From: Improbicoccus pseudotrichonymphae
GTDB lineage: Bacteria > Bacillota > Clostridia > Oscillospirales > Acutalibacteraceae
NCBI GenBank assembly: GCA_036322855.1
Contig: AP027924.1
Location: 496,001 to 560,000 of the forward strand
DNA length: 64,000 bases
Direction of reading: 5' to 3'
The notes under the pieces were generated by a model. The model ran no database searches. It was not told the origin of the DNA and worked only from the letters and a program-made list of their open reading frames with translations. Shown one piece after another: positions 1 to 9,259 of this stretch. How positions within the stretch are numbered: position 1 is the stretch's first letter; every line of letters starts with the position of its first letter. The position numbers were made by a program, and so were the translations under genes.

Positions 1-203
1 AAATAGGAAATACAATTATAACATCAGGTCTGGGAGGCAAATATCCAAAGGATTTCAAAATAGGTGAGGTCGAATTTGTAGGCTATGATAACAAAGAAAC
101 AAGTTACTATGCCATAGTAAAACCCTTTGCAAATATAAGAGAAACCCAAAACGTCTACGTCATTACAGATTTCATAAACAAAAATATCATAAATTTAGAT
201 TAA
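1..203 (+). CDS. mreC: MreC C-terminal end (partial)
   Basis: Partial gene entering from the left edge, read in the frame starting at base 3 and ending at TAA 201-203 (66 residues visible). The visible part begins with a TSGLGGKYPKDF segment followed by an AIVKPFAN segment and a VYVI strand. This is the pattern of the C-terminal beta-barrel domain of the rod-shape protein MreC (TSGLGG.YP.G...G.V; A.VKP). MreC is a membrane-anchored periplasmic scaffold of the elongasome. The stop codon overlaps the end of the convergent sigE gene by 4 bp. The call rests on only 66 residues, but the motif is characteristic. Confidence 0.75.
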   Translation, partial: IGNTIITSGLGGKYPKDFKIGEVEFVGYDNKETSYYAIVKPFANIRETQNVYVITDFINKNIINLD

Positions 204-961
204 CGACTACGTTGACTCTTTTTAAACTCTTTATTAATCTTAAATATTATTTTTTTCTCAAGGCGTGACACGTAAGATTGAGATATTCCCAACATATCTG
301 CTATTTGTTTTTGAGTAAATTCATCTTCTCCGCAATAGCGCGCTCTGATTATTGCTCGTTCATTTTCGGACAAATCATCAATTATTTTAAGAACCAAATC
401 GCTCTCTGATTTATTCTCGACATCACGACTTGTTGCGTCAGGATTAGTGCCTAAAACATCAGAAAGATAAAACTCATTGCCATCTCTGTCGACACTAAAC
501 GGTTCATTTAGAGAAGTCTCCCTACTAAGATTGGAAATTTTCCTTAAATACATCAAAATTTCATTTTCTATGCAACGCGAAGCGTACGTTGCCAATTTTA
601 TATTCCTTTCAGGCGAAAACGTCCTGACGGCCTTGATAAGACCTACAGTTCCTATTGAAATTAAATCTTCTATGTTGTGGTTGATGTATTCAAACTTTCT
701 GGCGATATAAATAACCAATCTTAGATTATGTACAATTAGAACACTTCTATCTTCTAATTCTCCAGAAACTATCTTCTTGATTATTCCAGCTTCTTCTTCC
801 TTTGTTAGCGGGGGCGGAAGATTTTCCGAATTGTTCAGATAGAACAAAACATTTGGCAGAAATTTCAAAATCAAATTTTTAATCTTTAATTTTATTTTGT
901 CAAAAACAAACAACCTTTTTACCGACAATTTAACTTTTTCTTTAAAACGTAAAAAAATCAT
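200..961 (-). CDS. sigE: Sporulation sigma factor SigE
   Basis: RNA polymerase sigma factor of the mother cell early in sporulation, 253 aa. It has the SigE-type N-terminal pro-region, a conserved LPPPLTKEEE start of the sigma domain, region 2 (NLRLVIYIARKF, then EDLISIGTVGLIKA), the region 2.4 stretch KLATYASRCIENEILMYLR, and a region 4 helix-turn-helix near the C-terminus (QKQIADMLGISQSYVSRLEK). The basic hydrophobic N-terminal extension is about 45 residues and would be removed by the protease encoded just upstream (spoIIGA, 10 bp gap). That gene order is the classical spoIIG operon. SigG, which usually follows, is absent here; the next gene is the convergent mreC. SigK is the closest alternative, but the spoIIGA neighbour decides for SigE. 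Confidence 0.95.
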   Translation of the reverse strand: MIFLRFKEKVKLSVKRLFVFDKIKLKIKNLILKFLPNVLFYLNNSENLPPPLTKEEEAGIIKKIVSGELEDRSVLIVHNLRLVIYIARKFEYINHNIEDLISIGTVGLIKAVRTFSPERNIKLATYASRCIENEILMYLRKISNLSRETSLNEPFSVDRDGNEFYLSDVLGTNPDATSRDVENKSESDLVLKIIDDLSENERAIIRARYCGEDEFTQKQIADMLGISQSYVSRLEKKIIFKINKEFKKSQRSR

Positions 962-971
962 GAAATCCTCA

Positions 972-1835
972 CTATACTATTAAATTTTTTCCTACTAAAG
1001 CCATGGCCATATTTTCTTCAACAAAACAATCCGAACACACCGCCAGATATCCCTCACGTTTAAATTTACTATCTGATGTTTCAACAACAATAGAATCCGG
1101 TTTGAAAGCTAACAAAACACCTTTTCCCGAGACTGTATCATATGGAATCAGCCTCACATTGTATCCCAGATCCCCAAAATATTCAAATTTATCAAGGGTA
1201 AATCCGTCAGGAAGGATATTACAAATTATTTTTTTGTCAACTAATATTACCGGTAAACCTGAAAAAGGTTCTTTCAAATCGTTACAAGTATCAAGTCTGG
1301 CATCAAATGAAATTAAATGTTTTGAATGCTGAACATTAATTCTATAAAAATCAGCTTTGCCTTTCTTTTTAACCATTCTTTCTACGATTTCAAAAACTAA
1401 ATAAATAACTACCATCGAAATTAATAAAAGACTCGGTGAAGCGTTTTTAATATAAAGAAATCCGCGACTAGAATTTAAACCCTTCGTAAAAAAAGTATTT
1501 CCTAAAATAGACACAAGGTACAAAAATGTTCCGGAGAAAACAAAAGATGTTAAATAGAAACAAATGAAAGATTTAATAAATCTTATTCTATTTTTTATCC
1601 CAAATGTCAAAATTGCAACGATCAAATATATGAGTGATCTGAACAAAAACAAAAATATTATATTATTGTGTTGCAAGGATAATTCACAAAAAGCGGAAAT
1701 CAAAGCTCCTACCAGAGCTCCCGAAACAGCTCTGATTTTTTCTATTCTTATAAACAAAATTTTTGAAACCATGAAAATTATAAAATAATTGCTAAGCATG
1801 TTTAAAACAACAAAAATATCCGCATAAATTTCCAA
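972..1835 (-). CDS. spoIIGA: SpoIIGA, pro-SigE processing protease
   Basis: Membrane aspartic protease that cleaves pro-SigE at the sporulation septum, 287 aa. The N-terminal half (about residues 1-150) has five hydrophobic segments. The C-terminal half carries the retroviral-type protease domain, with the candidate catalytic aspartate at D182 followed by T-C-N and then KEPFSGLPV. The family normally has DSG or DTG here, so Cys184 in place of Gly is unusual. The start is TTG at 1835, supported by a strong GAGGTGAT ribosome-binding site 7-8 bases upstream. The gene sits directly upstream of sigE, its substrate. Family assignment rests on topology, the DTxN..PxxGxPV motif and the neighbour. Confidence 0.9.
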   Translation of the reverse strand: MEIYADIFVVLNMLSNYFIIFMVSKILFIRIEKIRAVSGALVGALISAFCELSLQHNNIIFLFLFRSLIYLIVAILTFGIKNRIRFIKSFICFYLTSFVFSGTFLYLVSILGNTFFTKGLNSSRGFLYIKNASPSLLLISMVVIYLVFEIVERMVKKKGKADFYRINVQHSKHLISFDARLDTCNDLKEPFSGLPVILVDKKIICNILPDGFTLDKFEYFGDLGYNVRLIPYDTVSGKGVLLAFKPDSIVVETSDSKFKREGYLAVCSDCFVEENMAMALVGKNLIV

Positions 1836-1872
1836 AATATATCACCTCGAAATTACAAATTTATATAAATAC

Positions 1873-2928
1873 CTAAATAATTATTCCGCCACCTACAAGA
1901 ATATCTTCATCATAAAAAACAACCGACTGCCCCGGAGCTATAAATTTAACTTCTTTTTCAAACTTTACTTCGACTTTATCTTCATCGATTAAAGTTATTG
2001 TAGACAGAACTTCTTCACAGTTGTAACGAATCTTGGCAAGCACCTTCATTCTTGTTTTTAATTTATCAAAAGGTATAAAATTTAATTTTTTTGCAAACAA
2101 AACATCATTTGTTGGTAAAGTTTTACGAGAAATCGTTATTTTTTTACTCAAAACATCTATTGACTTTATATAAGCTCTGTCACCCAGGGATATTCCAAGT
2201 TTTCTTCGCTGCCCAACGGTGTAATTATGTATGCCATTATGTCTACCTAAAAAATTATCATCCTCATCCACAAAATCTCCCGCAAGATCTAAATCTTTTT
2301 TATATTTTTTAATAAAATCTCTATAATTACTATCAACAAAGCATATATCCTGACTTTCGGGTTTATCATGAACCGGCAAATTCATGCTTTTTGCTAATTT
2401 TCTTACTTCGCTTTTCTCTGTATCGGCAAGCGGCAAAATCACATGTGAAAGTTGCTCTTGGTTCAATGTGTATAAACAATAACTTTGATCTTTTGAAGTT
2501 TTCGACTTCTTGACCAAAAATCTTCCGGAATTTTCATCATATGTAACGTTGGCGTAATGCCCGGTAGATAGATGTGTATACCCTAACTCTCTGGCTTTCC
2601 TGAGAGCCTCACCGAATTTTATTTTTTTATTACAAATTACGCAAGGGTTTGGTGTTATTCCACTTAAATATTTTTTTACAAATAAATCTATTACATCCTT
2701 TCTAAATTTTTCAGATAAATCCCAAACCATATGTTCGATACCTAAAATTTTTGCCACATTACGTGCATCACTTATGCTATTATTTTGATTTTCGAAGAGT
2801 TTGAAAGTTACACCAGAGACGGAAATCCCATATTTTTTTAAAATCGCAGCAACACAAGAACTGTCAACACCTCCGCTCATCGCACTCAAGACGTTACAGT
2901 TTTCAAAACATTTCAAATTTTCAAACAT
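1873..2928 (-). CDS. mnmA: tRNA-specific 2-thiouridylase MnmA
   Basis: Cytoplasmic enzyme that thiolates U34 of tRNA-Lys, Glu and Gln using ATP and sulfur relayed from a cysteine desulfurase; 351 aa, about family length. The PP-loop ATP pyrophosphatase motif SGGVDSS is at residues 18-24. The first catalytic cysteine lies in PNPCVIC (C96) and the second in SQDICF (C196). A YTVGQRRKLGI segment marks the central domain, followed by the C-terminal beta-barrel. The start is ATG 2928. It stands between spoIIGA and an acetyltransferase on the same strand, with no desulfurase nearby. Confidence 0.95.
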   Translation of the reverse strand: MFENLKCFENCNVLSAMSGGVDSSCVAAILKKYGISVSGVTFKLFENQNNSISDARNVAKILGIEHMVWDLSEKFRKDVIDLFVKKYLSGITPNPCVICNKKIKFGEALRKARELGYTHLSTGHYANVTYDENSGRFLVKKSKTSKDQSYCLYTLNQEQLSHVILPLADTEKSEVRKLAKSMNLPVHDKPESQDICFVDSNYRDFIKKYKKDLDLAGDFVDEDDNFLGRHNGIHNYTVGQRRKLGISLGDRAYIKSIDVLSKKITISRKTLPTNDVLFAKKLNFIPFDKLKTRMKVLAKIRYNCEEVLSTITLIDEDKVEVKFEKEVKFIAPGQSVVFYDEDILVGGGIII

Positions 2929-3035
2929 TAAACTTGCTCACAATATTTTAATTAAATTTTCTTCAAATTAATTCTTGATTTTGCTTTAATACGCTGTTAA
3001 TCATAAAACAAAACAGATGAAAAATCCATTAAATT

Positions 3036-3596
3036 TTAAACATCTTTTTTCAACATAGAATACAAAGCCGCGTCCATCCACTCTCCTTTGCTTGTCCTAT
3101 CGAATTCTCTCAAAATTCCCTCAAACTTCATCCCGGTCTTCACCATAACTCTGCCGGAGGCCTTATTTTCAACGGCATGCCGAGCCTGAATTCTGTGGCA
3201 ATCAGTATTTTCAAAAAGAAAATCCTGCACAGCTTTCAGGCTTTCCGTCATAATGCCTTGATTCCAATGTTTTTTAGAAAGTGTATAGCCGATTTCCATG
3301 CAATTATTAAAACTAAAAAATAATTCTACACTAATACTTCCAATTGCTTCCTCTGCGTTTGATTTTAAAACAATGGCCCAATGATAATAACTATCTTTGA
3401 TGTATTTAGGGACAATTCTGCATAAATAGCTTTCGGTCTCAACTAAATTCGAGTGAGCCTTCCATGACATAAATTTCAAGTTTTCAGGGTCACTTGACCA
3501 ATTTTTAAATACATTTGAAGTATCGGAAATGCTAAATTTTCTTAAAATTAATCTGGAAGTAATTATTTCTTTCGTTCCTGCATGTTTAAACACCAT
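3036..3596 (-). CDS. GNAT N-acetyltransferase, RimJ/RimL type
   Basis: Acetyl-CoA-dependent N-acetyltransferase of the Acetyltransf_3 (RimJ/RimL/SpeG-like) group, 186 aa. The family opening TSRLILRKF is at residues 12-20. The region from IGSISVELFF through EIGYTLSKKHWNQGIMTES forms the acetyl-CoA binding core, and a NKASGRVMVKTGM motif near residue 150 matches N.aS.rvleK.GF of the family. The start ATG 3596 has a clear GAGGTG ribosome-binding site. The substrate (ribosomal protein, antibiotic or polyamine) cannot be told from sequence. It is probably a single-gene unit. Confidence 0.85.
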   Translation of the reverse strand: MVFKHAGTKEIITSRLILRKFSISDTSNVFKNWSSDPENLKFMSWKAHSNLVETESYLCRIVPKYIKDSYYHWAIVLKSNAEEAIGSISVELFFSFNNCMEIGYTLSKKHWNQGIMTESLKAVQDFLFENTDCHRIQARHAVENKASGRVMVKTGMKFEGILREFDRTSKGEWMDAALYSMLKKDV

Positions 3597-3691
3597 AATT
3601 TCACCTCTAAATTCAACACATCGCCCGCTCGAATTTTTATTTTCAAAGAATTTTTTTAAAAAATTAGATAATTTATTTTAACAAAAAACCT

Positions 3692-4204
3692 TTAGAATAT
3701 TTTAACACAAATACTTGAAATTATCAAAGCTGTTAAATCGGCCAAAAGAGCATATATCAAAGTACCTCTGTTGTTTTTTATTTTTATCGAACCAAAATAA
3801 ATTGCGATGGTATATATAGTCGTTTCGGTAGAACCTGTTATTAAAGATGCAAGTCTGCCAATGTAACTATCGGGTCCAAAGTTTTTAAGAATGCTATCAA
3901 GAATCGCGGTAGAAGCAGAACCTGATATGGGTCGTATAATAGCTAGCGGAACAAGTTGTGGTGGAAAATTAAAATAACTAACAAGCGGAGAAATAAAATT
4001 TGCAAACATTTCAAAAGCGCCTGATACCCTTAACATTCCTACGGCAACAATTAACCCTATTAGAGAAGGAGTTATTAAGAATGTAGTTTCAAGACCGCTT
4101 TTAGCGCCTAAAATAAATGAATCAAAAATAAATGTCTTTTTTAAAAAAGCATAAGAAATTATAAAAGTTATTATGGTAGGTATGTACCATGAGCTTATCC
4201 CCAT
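3692..4204 (-). CDS. spmB: Spore maturation protein SpmB
   Basis: Membrane protein needed for full dehydration of the spore core, 170 aa. It contains a nucleoside-recognition/Gate domain with several hydrophobic segments. GAKSGLETTFLITPSLIGLIVA leads into a RVSGAFEM stretch, then PLAIIRPISGSASTAI and a TGSTETTIY motif, all typical of SpmB. The start codon overlaps the end of spmA by 10 bp, so the pair is translationally coupled. No other dehydration genes lie in this operon. Confidence 0.92.
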   Translation of the reverse strand: MGISSWYIPTIITFIISYAFLKKTFIFDSFILGAKSGLETTFLITPSLIGLIVAVGMLRVSGAFEMFANFISPLVSYFNFPPQLVPLAIIRPISGSASTAILDSILKNFGPDSYIGRLASLITGSTETTIYTIAIYFGSIKIKNNRGTLIYALLADLTALIISSICVKIF

Positions 4205-4827
4205 TTAATTTCCCTTTTTTTAAAAAATTCTGCTTTGTTTTTTTGTCTATTTTTTCGTCTGTATGAAAAGATTTTACTTAAAAATATGCCAAACAACAAA
4301 GCAGTTAAAGATGCAATCCATAACGGAATCAATATATCAAATGGATTTTTTGAACCATAATTTTTTCTTAAAGCGGCCAACGTGGCCGGAATCAACTGAA
4401 AACATGAGGTATTTAATATGATAAAAGTAATCATTTCATTTGTAGCCGTATCCGGCGTCTTGTTAATATTTTGCATCTCCCGAATTGCTGTTAACCCAAA
4501 CGGGGTAGCGGCATTACTCAACCCAAGCATATTAGATACAATATTCATGCATAACGGTTGTGAGATTTTTTCTTCTTTTGAATATTTTGGAAATAAAAAT
4601 TTCAATATAGGATAAATTAAACTTGAAATTAATTTCACAATGCCGCAATCTTTCGCTATTTGCATTATTCCGGACCAAAACGCCATACTACCCAACATGA
4701 CAATTGAGACTTTAATAGCATCTGATGCGCCGTCTATGACACAACATGTTAAATCTCCCATTTTCCCATTAACTGCAGAACAAATAAAGCTTATGATTAT
4801 CATAAAAGTCCAAACATAATTCAACAT
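4195..4827 (-). CDS. spmA: Spore maturation protein SpmA
   Basis: Partner of SpmB in spore core dehydration, 210 aa, a multi-span membrane protein with a Gate domain. Typical features are GASDAIKVSIVMLGSMAFWSG near residue 35, the NMLGLSNAATPFGLTAI motif near residue 100, and a NTSCFQLIPATLAALR motif near residue 140. It is the first gene of the spmAB pair, with spmB overlapping its last 10 bases. Expression in sporulating mother cells under SigE is known for the family. I did not verify a SigE promoter here. Confidence 0.92.
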   Translation of the reverse strand: MLNYVWTFMIIISFICSAVNGKMGDLTCCVIDGASDAIKVSIVMLGSMAFWSGIMQIAKDCGIVKLISSLIYPILKFLFPKYSKEEKISQPLCMNIVSNMLGLSNAATPFGLTAIREMQNINKTPDTATNEMITFIILNTSCFQLIPATLAALRKNYGSKNPFDILIPLWIASLTALLFGIFLSKIFSYRRKNRQKNKAEFFKKREIKWG

Positions 4828-4916
4828 CTTTGCTTAGCACATTCCTTAAGTATCATCTGTACTCATAAAATTATACTTATTAGATAGCGTTTTGAATTAT
4901 GATAAAATTTTGATTT

Positions 4917-6104
4917 TTAAGATTTATTGAAAAACTCAGAATATATTTTATTAACTACCACTTCGATCTCTGATTTATCTATCAACATGGATATCAAATT
5001 ATCTTCAGTGTTTATTGATTTAATTTTTATGTTTTTTAAACACTTTAAAATAACATTCGTTGTAACGATTTGGTTTTTTTCGTTCGAATTAATTACAGAA
5101 ACCTCGGCGATATTCTCATCCAAAAAAAATGAAATTTTATGATCTTCACATGTCGATTTTATTTTTTTTGCAATCATTTGGCTACTATTTTTGTCATCTC
5201 CATTAATTATTATAACTAAGCTGTCTTCTTTTTGAAGACATACTCTAACAGTATTTTCATTGGAAATCAAATCAAAAATTTTCTCTATACACATTTGGAA
5301 AAGCCCGCTAATATGTACTAAAATCAAATTTTTGTTTACTGCAATGCCTTTTATTTCTCCGCAGTTTTTTGATTCCTTTTCGCAAACCGTCGTGCTATGT
5401 AAATTTTCAAAACTCGAAAGAACACTTATGGGAACTGAATATTTTTCCGCAAGTTGCACCGAGCGTTTATTCAAAACTTTTGCACCTTTCGACGCAAACT
5501 TTGTCATACAATTATACGAAATAGTATCGATTTTTTCTGTTTTCGGAATAATATTTGGGTCAGCGACAAAAACACCGTTTACATCCGTGTAAATTCTGCA
5601 TTCATCGGCGGACAAAACTGCAGCTAAAGCCACTGCGGTTGTATCTGAGCCTCCTCTTCCGGTGGTCGTTATGTCTCCTTGCGCATTGATGCCTTGAAAT
5701 CCCGCCACAATAACTACACTATTTTTGTCGAGATTTTCTTTAATTCTTATTGGATTAATATTTGTAATTTTTGCGTTACTGTGATAGCTACAAGTTTCTA
5801 TTCCTGCTTGCCATCCGGTTAAACTCACAGAAGGAACTTCTAGTTTTTGAAGTGCCATAGATAATAAAGCCATAGAAATTTGTTCACCGGAGGATAAAAG
5901 AACATCCATCTCTCGCGGAGATGGGTTAGAATTGACTTTATAAGCTTTTTCTATTAATTGGTCTGTAGTTTTGCCTTGTGCGGATATCACAACAACTATC
6001 TTATGTTTTTTCTCATATGTTTCTTTTATTATACGAGCAATAACAAAAAGTCTCTCTGTGTTTGCCACAGAAGAGCCACCGAATTTTTTAACTATAATGC
6101 TCAT
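4917..6104 (-). CDS. lysC: Aspartate kinase
   Basis: First step of the aspartate pathway: aspartate to aspartyl phosphate, feeding lysine, diaminopimelate, dipicolinate, threonine and methionine; 395 aa. The N-terminal kinase motif KFGGSSVA is at residues 7-14, and TTTGRGGSDTTAVALA near residue 168 is the substrate and ATP site. Two regulatory ACT domains occupy about residues 255-395, so feedback control by an end product is expected. The start is ATG 6104. It stands alone. With dapA at the other end of the window it contributes to DAP for peptidoglycan and dipicolinic acid for spores. The lysine-sensitive subtype is not proven. Confidence 0.93.
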   Translation of the reverse strand: MSIIVKKFGGSSVANTERLFVIARIIKETYEKKHKIVVVISAQGKTTDQLIEKAYKVNSNPSPREMDVLLSSGEQISMALLSMALQKLEVPSVSLTGWQAGIETCSYHSNAKITNINPIRIKENLDKNSVVIVAGFQGINAQGDITTTGRGGSDTTAVALAAVLSADECRIYTDVNGVFVADPNIIPKTEKIDTISYNCMTKFASKGAKVLNKRSVQLAEKYSVPISVLSSFENLHSTTVCEKESKNCGEIKGIAVNKNLILVHISGLFQMCIEKIFDLISNENTVRVCLQKEDSLVIIINGDDKNSSQMIAKKIKSTCEDHKISFFLDENIAEVSVINSNEKNQIVTTNVILKCLKNIKIKSINTEDNLISMLIDKSEIEVVVNKIYSEFFNKS

Positions 6105-6220
6105 TTGTATATAAACACTCCGTTGACCTTTATAAATTAAGTTTAAAATTTAAACAATTTGATTTATTATATTATTCAGTGGTGGTTTTATTTGACAAAT
6201 TCTAGAGGATTTTTTAAAAA

Positions 6221-7108
6221 ATGCAAAGCTTAAGTGTTATAGTCCCCGTATATAATTGTGAAAAATACATAAATAAAATGTTGTTTTCGCTTTCTCGCCA
6301 AACTTTTAAAGATTTTGAAGTTATAATTTTGGACAGCGGATCAACCGATTCCACAACAAAGATAATAAAAAAATACTGTTGTAGGTTTTCGAATTGGCAT
6401 TTATTTAAGCTTAGAAATATAAAATTGGGAAAATTAAGAAATTTAGGATTGATATTGGCATGCAGCAAATATGTGTCATTTATAGATGCGGATGATTATG
6501 TCGAACCTGAATTTTTAGAAAATCTTTTTAAAAAAATTTGCTTGCATGACGCCGATATGGTCGTTTGCAATTATAAATTTTACTTTTCCAAGTTTAAATT
6601 TTGTGTTCCCAACATATTTCATCTATTCAATATGAAATCCGGAATTTATGATTCTGAAAAAATATTCAAAAACTTGATAATGGATGTAAGACTACGTTCA
6701 TATTTGTGGAATAAAATCTTCAAAAGAGATTTATTTTTTGAAAGCAATGCAATTTTTCCGGATATATGTTACGAAGATTTTGCAGTTATGCCTAAAATTT
6801 TCTTTTTTTCTGATAAAATATTTATAGAAAACAAATTTCTGTACAACTATAACAGACATACTGGGAGTTGCACGGGAGGAAGATTGAACGAAGATAGAAT
6901 CGATGATTATATTACCGCCGTTAAAACGATGGAAAACTTTTTAAAAGTACAAAAGTGTTTCGAAAAATACAAAGTACAGATTAACTTTATAAGATTCAGG
7001 TATTCAATAAGGTTGGTTTATTTCTTTTCTAGACAAATGTTGTCGAAATTTGACTTTCTAAATAATGTAAATAGATTCAAAATTATGCTTAAAAAGCTTT
7101 ATTCATAG
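6221..7108 (+). CDS. Family 2 glycosyltransferase
   Basis: GT-A fold sugar transferase of 295 aa. The N-terminus SVIVPVYNCEKYI, then QTFKDFEVIILDSGSTDST, is the nucleotide-sugar binding part. The metal-binding D-x-D lies in FIDADDYVEP at about residues 87-96. Residues beyond 200 are basic and hydrophobic, as in capsule or cell-wall GT2 enzymes. AGAGGA lies upstream of the ATG, although its spacing is long. The 3' end overlaps the convergent translocase gene by 10 bp. The acceptor and sugar are unknown. A flippase and a GT4 enzyme are encoded far away at 58.9-61.6 kb. Confidence 0.85.
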   Translation: MQSLSVIVPVYNCEKYINKMLFSLSRQTFKDFEVIILDSGSTDSTTKIIKKYCCRFSNWHLFKLRNIKLGKLRNLGLILACSKYVSFIDADDYVEPEFLENLFKKICLHDADMVVCNYKFYFSKFKFCVPNIFHLFNMKSGIYDSEKIFKNLIMDVRLRSYLWNKIFKRDLFFESNAIFPDICYEDFAVMPKIFFFSDKIFIENKFLYNYNRHTGSCTGGRLNEDRIDDYITAVKTMENFLKVQKCFEKYKVQINFIRFRYSIRLVYFFSRQMLSKFDFLNNVNRFKIMLKKLYS

Positions 7109-9081
7109 TTTATTTTTGTTAAAAAATCCTTGTAATTCATTAAAACTCTGCGTGTTTTTCCGGATTCATAATTACTCACGACACCCATCCTTTCCAGTTC
7201 TTCCATTATCTTCCCGGAACGCTTATAACCAAAACCAAAATTTTTGTTTAGGAGCGTTATCGAAGCAAAACCTGACTCGATTATGTATTTGGCAGCTTCT
7301 TTAAAACTTGGGTCCATTCGATCTTCGCATTCTTCCGATGTTTTGTCATTGTTTAATTTTTTTTCGCAATTAACATAATTTTCAATAGCTTGTATAATTT
7401 TGTTATCATAAGAAGCTTTGTATTTTTTTTTGACTTTTTCTATCATTTTTTGAATTTCTTCGTCATCTATGTAGCACCCTTGCACACGTATGGGTTTTAT
7501 GGAACCGAGCGGTGAAAAAAGCATGTCTCCACGACCTATTAATTTCTCTGCCCCGGCAGTGTCGATTATTGTCCTGGAATCTACCTGAGATGAAACGGCC
7601 AAAGCTATACGGCTGGGAACATTAGCCTTTATTACTCCGGTTATTATGTCAACAGACGGACGTTGGGTGGCTATTATTAAATGCATACCAGCAGCCCTCG
7701 CCATTTGTGCAAGACGACAAATGTAATCTTCAATCTCTTTCGGTGATGCCATCATCAAATCTGCCAATTCATCTATTATTATTAGCATTCTAGACATTTT
7801 GGGCGGTGTATTATTTTTTTTACTTTTCAACACAAATTTATTATAAGACTCTAGGTCTCTTACACCTACTTCTGCAAAAATTTTATATCTGGACAACATT
7901 TCTTCCACTGCCCACAACAACGCCCCGGCCGCTTTTTTAGGGTCTGTCACAACCGGAACCAACAAATGCGGCACGCCATTATAGACACTTAATTCAACTA
8001 CCTTTGGGTCTATCATAATTAACTTAACTTCTTGTGGATTGGATTTGTATAGCAGACTAGCAATGAAAGAGTTGACACAAACGCTTTTCCCAGAACCCGT
8101 CGAACCCGCAATCAAAAGATGAGGCATTTTAGATAAATCCGTAATTATGCAATTACCTGAAATATCTTTTCCTAAAACAACAGTTAACGGACTAATCGAA
8201 TTCATAAATTCATCGGTTTTTATAAGTTCTTTTATATTAACGGCACTTACTACTTTATTTGGAATCTCAATTCCAACAGCGGATTTCCCCGGAATTGGTG
8301 CTTCAATTCTTACACCCAACGCCGAAAGAGACAACGCTATGTTATCTGATAAAGAAGTTATTCTACTTAATTTTACGCCGGGCGCGGGTTGAAGTTCATA
8401 ACGTGTAACCGATGGTCCGCGGCTAATATTTATTACTTTTGCACTTACACCAAAACTTTCCAAAGTTTTTAAAAGTTTTTTCGTAGAAGATTCGCTGCCA
8501 TCCGTATCAGAATTCTCAAAATCAAGCAAGTTTACTTTTTTTATACTTTTTTTGGATTTTCTGTCAAAATAGCTAAAAATAAAATCGAAATCGATATTCA
8601 AATTGGCTTTATATAAAAATACTAACAAAATTATGTTCGTTATTACCAGAAATATTATTAATACTTTCGCCAATTCTAAACCGAATACATAAATAAAAAC
8701 AAAAGATAAAATTGCACACAAAACCCCGGAGCTTGTCCTGCCCACATTAAAAACATTTCCCAAGAATTCTAAATCAAGATTTATGTTTCTCTTGGAAAAC
8801 AAAAATAAAAAAACATTCAAAAATACAGATAAAAATACAAAAAGTACTAAGCTGCTACTTTTGAATTTAAATTTATTTTTAGAAGAATTTTTATGAGTAA
8901 GACATATAAAAATAAAGATTGGTACAAAAATTGACCCAAAACCAAACATACCCAGAAATATTTTTCTGACATAAAACCACAGATTTTCACCTTCTATAAA
9001 ATACAACAAGAAAGAAAAAACCGCACCAAGACCCAAAAAAATACTTTTTACTATTCCGTTCTTCTTAAAATTTAAAAACAT
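7099..9081 (-). CDS. spoIIIE: DNA translocase FtsK/SpoIIIE
   Basis: Septal DNA pump that moves chromosome into the forespore or clears DNA from the division septum, 660 aa. The N-terminal roughly 165 residues hold about four membrane spans. There follows a short linker, the alpha/beta motor with Walker A GSTGSGKS and Walker B-type LIIIDELADLMM, and a C-terminal winged-helix gamma domain (GFGYKRSGKIMEELERMG) that reads polarity sequences in DNA. It is somewhat shorter than typical SpoIIIE (about 780 aa), mainly in the linker. One gene probably serves both division and sporulation here, though that cannot be told from this window. Confidence 0.93.
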   Translation of the reverse strand: MFLNFKKNGIVKSIFLGLGAVFSFLLYFIEGENLWFYVRKIFLGMFGFGSIFVPIFIFICLTHKNSSKNKFKFKSSSLVLFVFLSVFLNVFLFLFSKRNINLDLEFLGNVFNVGRTSSGVLCAILSFVFIYVFGLELAKVLIIFLVITNIILLVFLYKANLNIDFDFIFSYFDRKSKKSIKKVNLLDFENSDTDGSESSTKKLLKTLESFGVSAKVINISRGPSVTRYELQPAPGVKLSRITSLSDNIALSLSALGVRIEAPIPGKSAVGIEIPNKVVSAVNIKELIKTDEFMNSISPLTVVLGKDISGNCIITDLSKMPHLLIAGSTGSGKSVCVNSFIASLLYKSNPQEVKLIMIDPKVVELSVYNGVPHLLVPVVTDPKKAAGALLWAVEEMLSRYKIFAEVGVRDLESYNKFVLKSKKNNTPPKMSRMLIIIDELADLMMASPKEIEDYICRLAQMARAAGMHLIIATQRPSVDIITGVIKANVPSRIALAVSSQVDSRTIIDTAGAEKLIGRGDMLFSPLGSIKPIRVQGCYIDDEEIQKMIEKVKKKYKASYDNKIIQAIENYVNCEKKLNNDKTSEECEDRMDPSFKEAAKYIIESGFASITLLNKNFGFGYKRSGKIMEELERMGVVSNYESGKTRRVLMNYKDFLTKINYE

Positions 9082-9177
9082 AATTCAACTTCAACAAACA
9101 ATTTTTCGGTTTTAAATTCAAATATTTCTACGATTAATTATGTCGTATTCAGATATTCCTGTCAAATAACCCATATA

Positions 9178-9225
9178 CTTACCCCAAAACTGATTCTTTT
9201 GCAAATTTCGTCGTCAACAATACCA
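9178..9225. repeat. Fragment of MITE-like repeat family B
   Basis: A partial copy of the repeat seen at 14649-14786, 14962-15086 and 20143-20285. It shows the TA-flanked terminal segment ending CCAAAACTGATTC, then TTTTGCAAATTTCG. The other terminus is not recognisable. It lies just downstream of the secreted-protein gene that ends at 9260. Confidence 0.5.
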
Positions 9226-9259
9226 TACTCGAAACTGCTCACGTATTGGCAAGAATAAC

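Noticed and set aside
6214..6468. Minus-strand open frame inside the glycosyltransferase gene
   Set aside because: Shadow of a clear GT2 coding frame, without a ribosome-binding site or any recognisable motif.
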